Assembly: GCA_036417435.1 (NCBI GenBank)
Contig: CM070903.1
Span: 85,408,001-85,472,000 of the forward strand
Direction: 5' to 3'
From: Inia geoffrensis
Lineage: Eukaryota > Chordata > Mammalia > Artiodactyla > Iniidae
Length of the DNA stretch: 64,000 bases
Both the position numbers and the translations under genes were made by a program. Below, in pieces: positions 46,864 through 60,600 of the stretch. The notes under the pieces were generated by a model. The model was given only the letters and a program-made list of their open reading frames with translations, was not told the origin of the DNA and did no database searches. How positions within the stretch are numbered: position 1 is the stretch's first letter; every line of letters begins with the position of its first letter.

Positions 46864-48120
46864 AGCTCAAAATGGGTTAAAGATTTAAATGTAAGACCTG
46901 AAACCATAAAAGTCCTAGAAAAAAATAGGTGGTAAACTCCTTGACATCAGTGTTGGCATTGATTTTTTGGATTCAATATCAAAAGTAAAGGCAACAAAGT
47001 CAAAAATAAAAAAGTGGGACTACATCAAACTAAAAAACTTCTGCACAGCAAAGGAAGCCATCAACAAAATGAAAAGGCAACCTACTGAATGGGAGAAAAT
47101 ACTTGCAAATCATATATCTGACAAAGGGTTAATATCCAAAATGTACAAGGAACTCATACAATTCAATAGCAAGAAAATAAACTATCCAATTAAGAAATAG
47201 GCAGAGGATCTGAATAGACATTTTCCCAAAGAAGCCATACAAATGGTACATGAAAAGGTGCTCAACATCACTCATCATCAGGGAAATGCAAATCAAAACC
47301 ACAATGTCACATCGTACCTGTTAGAAAGGTTACTATGAAAAAAAGAAATAAGTATTGGTGAGGATGTGGAGAAAAGGAACCCTTCTACACTGTTGACAGG
47401 AATGTAAATTGGTGTAGCTACTATGGAAAACGGTATAGAAGTTCTACCTATGACCCAGCGATTCTACTTCTGGGGATTTATCCAAAGAAAAGAAAAAACA
47501 TTAACTCGAAAAGATATGTGCACACCCATGTTCACTGAAGCATTATTTATAATACCTAAGATATGGAAACAACCTAAGTGTCCAACAATGAAGAAATGGA
47601 TAAAGAAAATGTACATACATACATGAAGGAATATTCAGCCATAAAAAAGAAGGAAATCCTGCCATTTGGGACAACATGTATGGACTTTGAGGGCATTATG
47701 CTAAGTGCAATAAATCTGATAGAGAAAGACAAATACCGTATGAGCCAACTTATATGTAGAATCTAAAAAACAAAAACAAGAAAACTGAGCTCATGAATTA
47801 AAGAAAGAACAGATTGGTGGCTGCTAGAGGTGGGGGCTTAGGGTTGGGTGAAATGGGTGAAGGGGGTCAAAGGTACAAACTTCCAGTTACAGAGTAAGTC
47901 ATGAGGATGTAATGTACAGTATGGTGACTACAGTTAATACTGTACTGCAAATTTGAAAGTGCTGAGAGATCTTAAAAGTTCTCATCACAAGAAAAAGTTT
48001 TGTAACTATGGTGAGGGATGTTAACTAGGCCTATTAACCATTTCACAATATATACAAATATCATTATGTTGTATACCTGAAAGTAATGTTATCTGTCAAT
48101 TATACCTTGATTAAAAAAAA

Positions 48121-48985
48121 CAAAAGTGTGGAAGGATGGAGAGAATTATTTCAGACATATGGAGATAAAAGTCTTATGAACTAAATTTAAATATTTAAAT
48201 AAAATGGATAAACTCCTAGAAACATATAAAATATACAGAAATAACTTGAATAGATTCATAAACTGTAAAAAGTATATTAGAGATAGTAGTCAAGGACCTG
48301 TCCTCTGAAAAAAACCTCACGTCCAAATGTTTTTATTCTATGAAATTCTACCAAACTTTCAAAATAGCTAATTCTATTTTATGCAAGTTGTTCCAGAAAC
48401 CAGAAAACAGGGGGAGTGGGAGGTCTTCACAGCTCATTCCTTGAGATTAGTGTAATACTGACTCAAAAACCAGAAACAAAAAACCCAAACCAAGAGAATA
48501 AAAAGGAAAATTATAGGCCCATTTTGTTTATGTATGCAGATTCAAAATCCTAAATAAAGCAATAAACGAATCCAACAGAGCACTAAAAATAACATATCAT
48601 GAACAAGCAGGATTTCTGCCAGTAATGCAAGGACTGTTCAATATCAGAAAAATCCATCAATATACTTCTCTATATTAATAAAATAATGGAGTAAAACATT
48701 TCATGATAACTTTAGTTGAACCACAACAATCATTTTGCAAAGTTCAACACCTATCTATAATTGTTAGTAAACTAGGAATAGAAGGAAATATTCTTAATGA
48801 GGGAAAAGCTATGTATACTCAAACCCTACAGTATATATCACACTAAATGGGTAAACCTTAGATGCATTCCCTTTAAGATAAGAAAAAAGATTAGGACATC
48901 CTTATCACCACAAATGTTTAACACAGTATTGGAAATCCTGACTAACACTATTAAGAAAAAAGTGAAGGGACTGGAAGGGAAAAAA
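48121..48985 (+). mobile_element. L1 RT-region fragment, plus orientation
   Basis: 'gaacaagcaggatttctgcc' and 'acacagtattggaaatcctga' mark the RT part of ORF2. Divergent, with broken frames. Confidence 0.7.
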
Positions 48986-49236
48986 AGTATATCCCCCAAA
49001 TATTTAGAAGTCAAAACACCTCTAAATAATCCAGGGATCAAAAAAGAAATCATAACGGAAATAAGAAAATATTCTGATTTGAATAACAATGAAAAGATAA
49101 AATCTGTGGGAATCACTTAAAGCAGTACATGGAGGGAAATGTGTAGTTTTAATGTCTTTATTAAAAAGGGTTAAAAATCAATTTATCTAAGCTCCAAAAA
49201 AGCCATAAAAGAAGAGCAAATTAAAACCAAAATGGA

Positions 49237-49406
49237 GGGACTTCCCCAGTGGTCCAGCAGTTAAGAATCCTTGCTCCCAATACAGGGAGCATGGGTTCGA
49301 TCCCTGGTTAGATCCCGCATGCTGCAACTAAAGATCCCACAGGCTGCAAAGAGCCTGTGTGCTGCAACTAAGGCCCAGTGCAGCCGAATAAATAAATGAA
49401 TAAATG
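49237..49406 (+). mobile_element. CHR-family SINE, plus orientation, with (AAAT)n-type tail
   Basis: Head 'gggacttccccagtggtcca', body 'ctgcaactaaagatcccaca', tail 'aataaataaatgaataaatg'. Inside L1 E. Confidence 0.87.
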
Positions 49407-50934
49407 TTAGAAAACAAAATCAAAATAGAAAGGAATAATACAGATGAGAGCATAGGGCAATAAAAATAAATGGGTAAAATTAACAAAGCCAAAAGTTGAT
49501 TCTTTGAAAAAATTAATAACTTGATTAAACCCCTAGCAAGACTGGTCAGGTAAAAAGTCTAGAAAAAAAGCTACCAATAAGCAAAAACAATACATATTCT
49601 ATAGTCACTATAAGGATAATCAAAGAATATTCTGGACTTTATGTCAAAAACATTGGAAATTACATGATACGGACAAATTCCTTAAAAGATACAACTTACC
49701 GAATTTCATAAAACAGAAAATGTGAATAATCCTGCGTGTTTCAGAAATTGAATTTGTGATCCACAATATTCCCCCCCCTGCAAAAAAAAACACCCCCCAA
49801 ACCCCTCTAACTAGGTCCAGATGCCATGAATTCTTCAAAACATTAAAAGAAAAAATAATAACCTCATAAACTCTTCCAAAAAAGGGGAGGAGGGAACACT
49901 TCCCAAATTGTTTTGTGAGGCCAGCATAACCCAAATACCAAAACCTGACAGAGATGGTATAAGAAAATGAAATCACAGATGTATATCCTTCATAAGCACG
50001 GATACAAAGGCCTCTAACACAATATTAGCATATCAAACAGCAATATATAAATGGATAACACATCAACCCCAGTAAAATTTATTTCAGGGATATAAAGTTG
50101 GTTTAACATTTGAAAATCAACCAAAATAGTTCACCATAGTACCAAGCTAAAACATACAAAACCATATACTCATCTTGAAAAATGGAGAAAAAACATTTTC
50201 AAAACTCAACACCTCATGGTTCTCACCATGTCTATTTAAACATTGTATAGGAAGTTCTAGCCAGTACAATAATGCAATAACAAGAGACAAAAGGCATGAA
50301 AATTGAAAAAACTGAATTCTCAGATGACAGTTGTTTACATCAAAATCAAAAGCATTCTACACAAAAGTTTAAAAAAATAGAAAAATTGAATGAATTTAGC
50401 AAGGTTGTTAAGTTACAAAGTAAAAGGCACAAAAATTAATTGCATTTATGTATAACAGTAATGAGTAATTGGAAGATAAATTAAGAAACAATTCTATTTA
50501 CCACAGCACCAAAAACCTTAAACATTTTAAGAGTTTAACAAAGATTTGCCAGATGTCTATACTGAAGACTACAAAACCTTCTTGAGAAAAGACCTAAGAT
50601 AAATGGAGAGATATACCACGTTCACGCATTAGAAGAGTCAATATTAAGACGTCAGTGCTTTTAAAATTGATATATAAATTCAGAGCAATCCAAATCAAAA
50701 TCATATCAGGATTTTTTTTTAAATAAATTGATCAGCTGATTCCAAAATTTATATGGAAATGCAAAGAACCTAGGATAGACAAAACAATCTTGACAACAGA
50801 GTTGAAGGGCTTAAACTACCTGATCTCAAAGCTAGGCATAAAGCTATAGTAATTAAGACAGTGTGCTACCGGTTTAAGGATAAATGAACAGAATTGCAGA
50901 GTCCAGAAATAGACCCACGTTTATACAGTTAACT

Positions 50935-51062
50935 TTATTTTATAAATTTTTTGGCCACACTGCGTGGCTTGTGGGATCTTACTTCCCCAACCAGGGATCA
51001 AACCCATGCCCTCTGCAGTAGGAGCATGGAGCCCTGATCACTGGACTGCCAGGGAATTCCCC
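50935..51062 (-). mobile_element. CHR-family short SINE, minus orientation
   Basis: 'ttttttggccacactgcgtg', 'acttccccaaccagggatca' and head 'ggactgccagggaattcccc'. Inside L1 E. Confidence 0.87.
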
Positions 51063-52298
51063 AGTCAGCTAATTTTATGAATTAATGAATTCACCAAATG
51101 AATTAAATGGAGATAGAGAACACTTTCAACAAATGGAACTAAACCAAATAGATACTCTTATGGGGGTTGGGAGGAAGGAAGATCCTCAATCCTTGCCTCA
51201 CATCTTACGCATAAATGAATTTGAGATGGATCATGGACTTAAATGTAAGAGGCTGCTTTCAGAAGAAAACAGGAAATTATCTTCATGAACTTGGGGTTGA
51301 CAAGAATATTTTAGATAAGATACAAAAAAACACATAACCATAAAGGAAAAAAAATGGACTTCATCAAAATAAAACACTCCTGCTCCCCAAAGTCACCAGT
51401 GAGAAAATATACAGGCAGAGCACAGGCTGGGGAAAAATGCTAGTAATACATACATCTGACAAAGAACTTACTAACATCCTTATGAAAAGGATTCCAACCA
51501 TTCTGTAATGAGACAAGCAACCTAATGAAAAAAAATGGCCAGAGCCTTCAATACACATTTCAGAAAAAAAAGATAAATTGTCAGTAAGCATATAAAAAGG
51601 AGTTAAACATCATTTGTTATGCAAATTAAAATCATGAGATATAATAAAACAAATGAAACTCTCATTATTTTACACAAATGCACATAAAATGGCACCTACA
51701 GTCAATTGGGAAAACTTTTGGCAGTTTCTCATAAAATTAAACATAAACCTACCTTATGACCCAGCAATTCTACTCATTTAATAAGAGAAATGAAAACACG
51801 TCCACGAAGAATGTTCATAATAAGTTTACTTGTAATCACCCCAAACTGTAAATAACTCAAATGTCCATAAACCAGAGAAACGACAAATTGTGGGATGTTC
51901 ATGAAAAGGAACACTACTGAGTAGGAAAAAAAACCCTCCAAACTATGGATATATGCGACAACATGTATGAACCTCACAGACACTGTGAACAAAGTCAGAT
52001 GCAAAAGTGAACATGTATAATTCCATTTATATGAAATTCAAGAACAGGTGAAACTGATCTATGACAATAGATAACAGAAAAAAATGGTTGCCAAGGGCAG
52101 AAAGGGAGAGAAATAAATTTCCTGGACACCTTCTGAGATGATAGAAAAGTTCTCTATCTGGACTTGGATTAGGATCACAGATGTATACAATGTCAAAAGA
52201 AATAGAACGTAATCCTAAAATCTATGCACTTCACTGTCTACAGATTTTACTTGGATACAGTTTTACCTTAAAAATTAGTATTAAAAATCTGACATCAG

Positions 52299-52627
52299 GG
52301 CTTCTCTCGTGTTGCAGTGGTTAAGAATCCGCCTGCCAGGGCTGGAGACACGGGTTCAATCCCTGGTCCAGGAAGATCCCACATGCCGCAGAGCAACTAA
52401 GCCTGTGCACCACAACTACTGAGCCTGTGCTCTAGAGCCCGTGAGCCACAACTACTGAGTCTGCATGCCACAACTACTGAACCCGCATGCCTAGAGCCCG
52501 TGCTCCGCAACGAGAAGCCACTGCAATGAGAAGCCTGTGCACCGCAACGAAGAGTAGCCCCTGCTCGCTGCAAATGGAGAAAGCCTGCATGCAGCCATGA
52601 AGACCTAACACAGCCACACACACACAC
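52299..52627 (+). mobile_element. CHR-1-like long SINE, plus orientation, with 16-bp TSD
   Basis: Head 'ggcttctctcgtgttgcagt', tandem 'gagccacaactactgagtc' blocks, tail of CA repeats. Perfect TSD AAAAATCTGACATCAG at 52283-52298 and 52628-52643. Confidence 0.94.
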
Positions 52628-52849
52628 AAAAATCTGACATCAGATTTTTATCAGATCTGCCACTTCCAAAAACAGCTGTTCACACAGACATGTGAACTCA
52701 CCTCAATTTACAACAGCTTTGTTCTTTGAGTCACTCTTCAAACTAAAACTTGAATTGTTTTCGAATTCACTAAATTTTCTAGTGAAATGCTGCTCATAAA
52801 AATTTTACTTTCTTGACCTAAATTTCTTATTCATTAAGAACGTGATTCA

Positions 52850-53190
52850 GGGACTTCCCTGGTGGCGCAGTGGTTAAGAATCTGCCTGCCAACGCAGGAA
52901 CATGGGTTTCAGCCCTGGTCCGGGAAGATCCCACGTGCTGCAGAGCAACTAAGCCCATGAGCCACAACTACAGAGCCTGCACTCTAGAGCCTGCAAGCCA
53001 CAACTCTGAGCCCACGTGCCACAACTACTGAAGCCTGTGTGCCTAGAGCATGTGCTCCGCAACAAAGAGAAGCCACCGCAATTAGAAGCCCATGCACCGC
53101 AACAAAGAGTAGCCCCTGCTCGCCGCAACTAGAGAAAGCCTGTGCACAGCAACGAAGACCCAACACAGCCAAAGATAAATTTATATATAA
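52850..53190 (+). mobile_element. CHR-1-like long SINE, plus orientation
   Basis: Head gggacttccctggtggcgca, same long body as the SINE ~220 bp to its left and in the same orientation. Flanking AAGAACGTGATTCA / AAGAAACACGATTCA form an imperfect TSD. Confidence 0.93.
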
Positions 53191-53550
53191 AAAAGAAACA
53201 CGATTCATTATGTTGTACAATAAAAGTTAACGACCGAAGTACCCTAAAGATAGTCCGAACCCTCAACTCCTTTTAAAATAAAAACAGATGCCGAGATAAA
53301 TTGACTTGTCCAGGATCATGTTCTTGTTTCATTTCAGAAATAAAAATACATATTTATATACATTGTCACCCTTTGCAAATACACACAAAAACAACAGCTT
53401 ACCTTTTTAATAAACGTAGATGAAATAATTACGTGGCAACTGAAGCAGCATTAGAAACAATGACTGAACATCATTAGGAGGTTAGAATATTTTAGAAATA
53501 AATTATACACATTTTATATATTTTTAAAAATGTTATATTTTAAAGCACAT

Positions 53551-53688
53551 TTTTATTTTTAAAAACTTTAATTTTTAAATTTTTTGGCCGTGCCACGCAA
53601 TATGTGGGATCTTAGTTCCCCGATCAGGGATTGAACCCTGAATTGGAAGCATGGAGTCTTAACCACTGGACGGCCAAGGAAGTCCCAG
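53551..53688 (-). mobile_element. CHR-family short SINE, minus orientation, with TSD
   Basis: 'ttttttggccgtgccacgca' and head 'ctggacggccaaggaagtccc'. TSD AAAGCACAT at 53542-53550 and 53689-53697. It marks the edge of the repeat field next to the presumed ATP11B 3' UTR. Confidence 0.9.
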
Positions 53689-54019
53689 AAAGCACATATT
53701 TTCTATTAAACTAAGGCATTTCCAAATTTACACTTGCTGGTTTTTCATGAATGATACATTTTCTAGTTGAAGTGTGTTGGCCTTTACAGTTGGTGCATTT
53801 GAATCAGACAGCTTTTCATGAACTGTACCGATAAGCTATAAAACTTCGGACTTCTGGATTTTTGAAAACTGCAGTTAGTGAAAGGCACAATGGAATTTCT
53901 GTACTCTAATGGAGGGAAGATGTAGTAAAAATTTAGCTAAAAAAACCCCCCAAAAACTTGGCAGTGCTGGTTGTGATGAGCAGAGAGAGGCTTAAAATGC
54001 ATTTAAATAATGGAAAAAG

Positions 54020-57000
54020 ACTTTTACTTACATAGGAAAATTTTTATTTGATAAATATAATTTCATAAACTTTAAAAAATTACTGAGCTGTACAATAGGT
54101 ATACTACATTTACTGACAATGCAGATAATTTAGATATTAGACAGCCACAGTGTCTGAGGTCCAAAATTCTAAACTGAGTGTTGTGACAGTATTTCCAACT
54201 ACTAATTATTCATAAAAATCTAAGTCATCATTATTACAAACATATCATTAGTTATGATCTATTTTTTGCAGGAATATCATTCAGGTTATCTCACATAAAC
54301 AGTACTTTAATAATGTTCTATTTTTATGAAAATAGACTCATCAGGATAGAAATAAAAATGTCTCTAAAGGGGGACCAAAAAAACATGTTTTACATAACTC
54401 TTTGGTGTGTTAGTTTTATTAATGCCTGCTTGTATCATACTCCAAATTGGTATTTACAGGAAAAACACAAATATGGATGATTTTCCCTTTCTCCCCAGTC
54501 CCCAATAACTTTTCAGAGCAGCATATGTTAAAAAGTTTTGGTATTAATTATAAATTTTTTAGTGGCCGTGACTCCTGCCTATCAGATAGGAGTCTGAAGC
54601 TTACCACAGCAGCCCAATTTCACAATCTTAATGCAGTAGAAACGACCCTGGTCTGAGTAAGGTATTCCCTAACTGGATGATTCGCCTCTGTTTAACCTCC
54701 TATTCAGGACAGTGCCAGAGTTTGGATCAGGTCTGGGAAGCCTTTGGATCTCAGGGAGATTAAGACCCAAGGAGGAGGCTAGTTAAGAGAAATTCAAACT
54801 AAATTCTCCCCTTTTTTCTTCTCAACCCCACAGAAAGGCTGGGTAGCTATAGTTCTCCTGGCCCACATTCTACTCCTTCTGGGGTGAGCCTAATGCTTGC
54901 TAAAGCTGAGGCAGGGTGCTGAGTCACCTAAAGCAGCTGGGAGACAATTTTGGAAACTGACTTGGTGCTTGCTGCTATCTTCAGGGCTACAGGCTTCAGG
55001 CTAGGCAAAAGCAAGCAAGTGAGGCAAATAGATTTGAGACCACTAACTAGCAGTAACACATGTAGCATCGTACCCTGGTTTTGGCAGATAAGAGTAAGTT
55101 AATTATCAACATCATACTTTCCAAAGAATTTTAAAGAAATATGCAAGGGAGAAAATTTCTGATTACTCATTATGCAGTAATAGTTTTACAATATGAATAT
55201 TTAGCACTAGAAAACTACTGCAAGTTTGTAAACAACAGTTACTTTCTTAAATAAACAGAAGAAAACCCCTCTCTTACAAGATAATCTTCCTTTAAATGGA
55301 GTAGGTTTTGAACAACAGACTAGGAGAAGCATGTCAGCGGATGCTATTAACTTTTTTCAGATATAAAATTCCTACATAACTTCAAATACTGAACGCAGAA
55401 AATTGCATCAATCACACCTTGAGCACCATATAGGCTAGCTGACCTCATGTCTTGCTGTAGTTGGTCAGACACTGCTTGATGGCTTTGCAGTCCTTCCCTA
55501 GAGTTAGTAAGTCAGTTAAACTGATGGCAGATAAACACTGTAAGGTAGATGTAATGCAGGGCTACTGAACGTCATTTTGTTATATGAACATTTTATAAGA
55601 CATTCTAAGAAAAAGCAAATTCTGTATTATTCTCCACTAATACTCTACTGAATATTTTCTGCAATATTTCCTCTTCTGGAACATGAGCTGGTAAGGGTAC
55701 ACACTGTACATTTTATTATCCCTTTACTGTATTTGCAGGATAACAGTATCTTCCTAAACTCAATCTAAGTTAAAGAAAGGCTATTTGTGAAAATTAATAT
55801 TTAGGCTGAAATTCATAACCTAATATCCTTGCATTATTGAAAGAGACAAATGTTATATTAGCAAGAAAACAGTTTACCAGTGAACAAAGGTAAAGTCTTA
55901 ATTCTACCATTCTTCCCCTACCAGCCCAATTCCAGAAGTCTTATATTCATGAAATGGGAAAGGGGTGGAGGGTTGTGCAATAAACCTACAGAAAGGAATT
56001 ATCATATTCTCCAGGGAAAATTTTGGCAATACCTTACTTAACCATTTCCATACAATTTTAAATGTATATGTACACAATAATATGCTTAGAGATGAGTAAC
56101 AGTCCTTTAATAATCATTTCCAAGTTTTAAAACATTACTTTTTATCAAAACAAATGACAACACTGGATCTACATGATAAACTCAGGATGAAAATCAAGTA
56201 CTGAACTGCAGTGAGTTAACAGCAGTAATACACACCTGATTAATTATTTTTAGCATTTAAATTTACTGCAGCCATTACCCCATATAATTTAGCATTTTAG
56301 ACTTTGCTTCATTTACATTCTATAGCCACACCTTATAAATGGGACACTGGGCAGATTTCACTTCACTGTAGTAGTCTGCTGAAAGTTAGATAACGTATAC
56401 TAACCTAAAAATAACAGGATTCTCATCTGAAATTCTTTATTCTAAAAGCTAGCTTACTGAAAAGCAAGAGCAATTCTGAGCTAGTTACAGAAAGAGGCTC
56501 TTCTCATTTTACTGATTTAATTATCCTAATATTTTGATTTGTATAATTAAAAGTATTTGCAATATTTAAATAGTTTTCAAATTGGTTTTTTATTGATTAT
56601 AGTTGAATTTACAACAGTGTCATAAAATACTATACACAGAGCCTTCAGATAGACAAAAAAAGCAAATTTAAATATATTAACCAGATTAAAGCATGCGAAA
56701 GATCCAATGATAAACACATTAAATAATAATATGCTAATGGTGTCTAATTTACCCACTATAGATTCTTTACATTGTCACAAAAATAGTAAACATCAATTTG
56801 AAATTTGGTGAATGGACTTGATTCCTGATTTATAGGTAAGATACGAATATACCCTTTGCATGTATATGGTTAACTTAACTGGTTGTGTTACAGTACATTT
56901 AGAGAAGTTTTGGTACTGGTATGTATTTACTACCCATACTGCAGTAAATAATGGTTGGAAATGCATTCTCCTAATTTGCTCTGTGAACTTAGAAAGCACT

Positions 57001-57543
57001 AATGAATGAACAAACATGGGTCACTGAGGGACCAAATTCCTTACTATTCACATTAACTTTTCCCATGAAAAGTTTCAAATATAACTCTAATAAAAAAATA
57101 GAGTTTTCAAGGCAAACTTTTCAGCATAATTTATAGAGGCAGATTTAAACAGAAGACTGAATAACCAAGCCATACTAAAAAATACAATTAACTAGGAATT
57201 AGCTCCCTTTTCTACCTTGATGTTAAAATATTTAGTGGCCTTAGCAAAAGGCTAAAATGCTGTTGGGAGTCCCGTAAGCACATGGGGACAACCCAGATAA
57301 AGAGATGAAAAATGTCTCTTTATTCATAAATTTTAACATGTTCAGATTTAAATTAAGAGGGTGGCTGACAGGGGTGCATGGTAATGCTTTTTGTTTGTTT
57401 GCCATTATAACTCTGAGTGGGCATGAACTACTCCAGAGATTTCAGAAAGTAATTCCGCAGAGGTAGTGTGGCCATTACCAGGATGATCACACTGAATTTT
57501 AGGAAAGGAGTTGAAATGGCTCCCACAAAGTACTACTGCCCCT
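54020..57543 (-). other. ATP11B: ATP11B 3' UTR (left end inferred)
   Basis: About 3.5 kb downstream (leftward) of the stop codon contains no recognisable SINE or LINE, although both flanks are full of them. The length agrees with the ~3.6 kb human ATP11B 3' UTR as I recall it. AATAAA hexamers on the minus strand lie at 57319-57324, 56589-56594, 55722-55727, 54415-54420 and 54043-54048. The last, just before the repeat field resumes at ~53.7 kb, is the likely distal end. The boundary is inference. Confidence 0.6.
54043..54048 (-). terminator. Candidate distal poly(A) signal of ATP11B
   Basis: AATAAA on the minus strand (TTTATT on +), ~3.5 kb after the stop codon and the last such hexamer before the SINE at 53.6 kb. 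An upstream alternative is at 54415-54420. Confidence 0.4.
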
Positions 57544-57625
57544 TTAACAAGTAGACGAGTCCATTGTGGAGAGAGTCAAGATGCTCCTGTCGTTGGTATA
57601 GAAAGGATCCGATGCACTCCATGAT
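57544..57625 (-). CDS. ATP11B: ATP11B last coding exon with stop codon
   Basis: On the minus strand the acceptor gttactttag precedes base 57625. The exon supplies the last base of the split R codon, 26 codons (SWSASDPFY...MDSSTC) and TAA at 57546-57544. The exon then continues as 3' UTR. Confidence 0.95.
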
Positions 57626-60600
57626 CTAAAGTAACAATAAGAGAAAAGTTTGGCTCACCAGGACCTATGTTTCAATTGAGAAAAAATTTTACTCTAAAAC
57701 TTAGGACCAAAATGCATTTTGAGTATTAAAATAAGCACTGATTGATGCATTTTTAAATGCTAAAGATAAGTTCTTCTTACTAGCATTGAAGGACCATTCT
57801 ATTTATATTATACAAAAACTTGGGAAAAATAATGCTCTAGTCATCATATAAAAATATTAGCCAAAATTCATTAGCATTAAAACAATTTCTATAGGTAGCA
57901 AAGCATGAGACACTCTTAAAATCTTAATTCAATAAGAAACAAGTTTGTTATTAAGAGGTATGCATATTTGGTTTTACTGAAAAGCAACTAGGTTGTATTT
58001 TGACATCACAAAAGCAAACAGACAAAAATCCCACTTACCAAAAGCTCTGGAATGAAACAGTAGTATGTTCATATTATATTATTATTTCTTTTCAGGTATA
58101 AATTCTATTCTAAAGGTTTTAGCATTAATTAGCTTGAACAAAGTAAATGTTTTAATTCAATAGGTAGCAAAGACAGCTAGAAGTCACGAGGGTTTTCACT
58201 TAACTAAGAACAAATGATCCTCTACTGGTCTGGAAAAAGTTAACTACTGTCTGTCTGAATGATAAGGCCATAAGCAATTCATTGTATAATACTTTACTTG
58301 CAGCTGTACCAATTTCAGCTAAAATAACTTAAGACTAAAAATAGCCTGCCATGCTTAAAATGGCCTAACCTATTTCAAGGACAGTATTAGGATTACCAAG
58401 TTAAAGGTGGCTTTTCTTAGAAGACTAAAAGCACTTAATAAATACATTTTATGTAACTTTTTCCAGGGTTCCCACTTTCCTTAAATAGAGAAGTTAGAGA
58501 AAGAGATTACCACTTAAAATGGCCCAAATCCACTTTTATAAAAAATCTGCTGTTTCCTAGAGACTAAAGTTTGTATGTAGTTCAATTTTAAACCGATTAA
58601 GTGAGCACAGTCACAATGAAGATTGGAAACTAGAAGCTTTACAAAGTTGGCAAAGATGAAGACAAACAAGCAACAACCATACCAGTGGTTTACAGGTTCT
58701 CTAATTTTACTAGTTTCCAGAAAACTTAAACAGTATCTACCTTTGTTTAAGAAGGGCTTGCTCACTACGGTCTCTCTAGCACCTAGAACTGTGCTATAGT
58801 AGGTACTCAGTATTTGTAAAATAAATGAATGGAGTAAGACTATGAACATTTCTTAGAGTAAGTATTTATGCAAGAAAAAGTATGCTCAGACACACATGAC
58901 AAAACATAACTATAAACAATACTCCCAAACTGCCAATATTTTAGTTTTTCCTCTTTTCCAACCATTGCTTACACAGAACAATCTTATTAGGTAAGGTTTC
59001 CTTCATTTTTGATCTTTTCAAAGCACACATGTGCATTCATATTGTTAAATATCATATTTGACAGAACATTAAACACCTGAATTACATATTAACTACTAAC
59101 TCCTTTCTACTTAAAAGACAGTTTTGATTAGGATGAAGTGTTGGTAAATTACATACAGAAAAGCATTTATTGCTGAAGTACAGCCCTTTAGAGTACAACA
59201 TGGCATATCCTTTATATAGCACCATGATGCTATCTTTGAAACAGAGCTTGCAATATGGCATACTCCTTTGACAACATCAATTAGTAAAATGTAAGTAGAA
59301 TTTTTGTGCCTGGATGGTAAAACTTTATTAGTAAAGAAATCTGTCATATGAAAGCACTAATTGTATTTCTCAAGAGATGACCATTACCTCTTATGTTTAA
59401 TTAATGTTAATGGAACAAATATCCAAAGGATTCTACATCTTGTAAATAGAGGTATCAGTCTTGCCCTGCCTTTTAAATTAGACATGAGAGAAATGTAGAA
59501 TAGACGCTATTCCAAAAGCAAAACAGAATGCCAAATATATTTCACTAAAACAATTACAAGTAAAAAACAAAAACAAATGACTTTTCAAAGTTTAAATATA
59601 ATGTTAATGGATCCATGGCAATATTCATATAGCCCTTAGAAAAGCACCAAGTGGTTTTGAATACTGTATAATTTTATCCACTAAAAAAAAATAGAACAAA
59701 TCTCAAAAGACTTTTTAGATTATTCATTTGAAGAAAACAGGGAGATAATGACAGTAGTAACTGACAGCATAACCTGAGATGCTGGACAAAATTGGAAAGG
59801 TATTTATAGTCTGTCAAATAAGATATTCATTACTGTTAAACATTTTATTAGAAAAAAAAACTCTTAAAAAAGAAAAAAGTGAGATACAATTTTAAGGGGA
59901 AGGAAGTACAGATGAGAAGAGACCTTCAACAGAACATGCAGAAATAAATCCCATAATTCCTTGGGCAGGTTCAAAAGGGATAATGCAGCATAAAAATGGT
60001 TATGTAAATAAAAATGGGGTGCATCACCTAAATAGTTGATATCCAGAAAATGGGAATATATATAAAGCAGAAAAATATTCTGGGATCATTTAAAATTAAT
60101 TCTAGTCTTTTTTTAGTAGTTAGTGAAGATGTATATTGTCATTAAAGAGAATTTCATGTTGAAAAAGATGTTCTAAAAATTCTATACAAGTTCTACAGTA
60201 GTCTCTTAGTCTAATTCCCACCTTAGTTCTGTACAGTAAAGCTGTCTTATATTATACATTAGGTCTTTCTGGAACTTCCTTTGGGACACTTGTTGGCCTG
60301 GGTACATGACAGAACTACTTTCTTATAATGCATTTCATAATACAGTTGTGTAAGTCATAACATACAAGTCCCAATAAATTTAGGTGCTCATAGTAATTCT
60401 TACATGTGGAATAAAATGCCTACAAAATAATATCACAGCATTATGGAAATATTTTTGATCACATTATAATCAACAAATGGGGACTGAAACCACAGACATT
60501 GTTATTAACATAAGAATGCTCTTTATAAATGCAACTGTACCATAAAGAAATGGTCACAACTAAAGGCAAAGTGGGAACTAACAAGTTCACCAGTAAAAGT

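Larger units (their letters stand above)
43691..48120 (+). mobile_element. L1 'D': ORF2 to 3' end, plus orientation
   Basis: Runs from sequence upstream of ORF2, through ORF2 (43900-47200 region; RT motif as FTDD near 45905; [15 protein letters not shown] block at 46372-46563; [23 protein letters not shown] at ~46967-47200), to a 3' UTR ending in 'ttgattaaaaaaaac' at ~48120. It holds the CHR-2 SINE at 46656-46863 and a CA run. Frames are broken throughout. Confidence 0.82.
48986..52282 (+). mobile_element. L1 'E': ORF2 to 3' end, plus orientation
   Basis: Starts at the ORF2 spacer ('aaaacacctctaaataatcc'), steps back in L1 order relative to the preceding fragment, and continues through RT and C-terminal parts to the 3' UTR at ~52280. 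Interrupted by SINEs at 49237 and ~50935. Confidence 0.72.
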
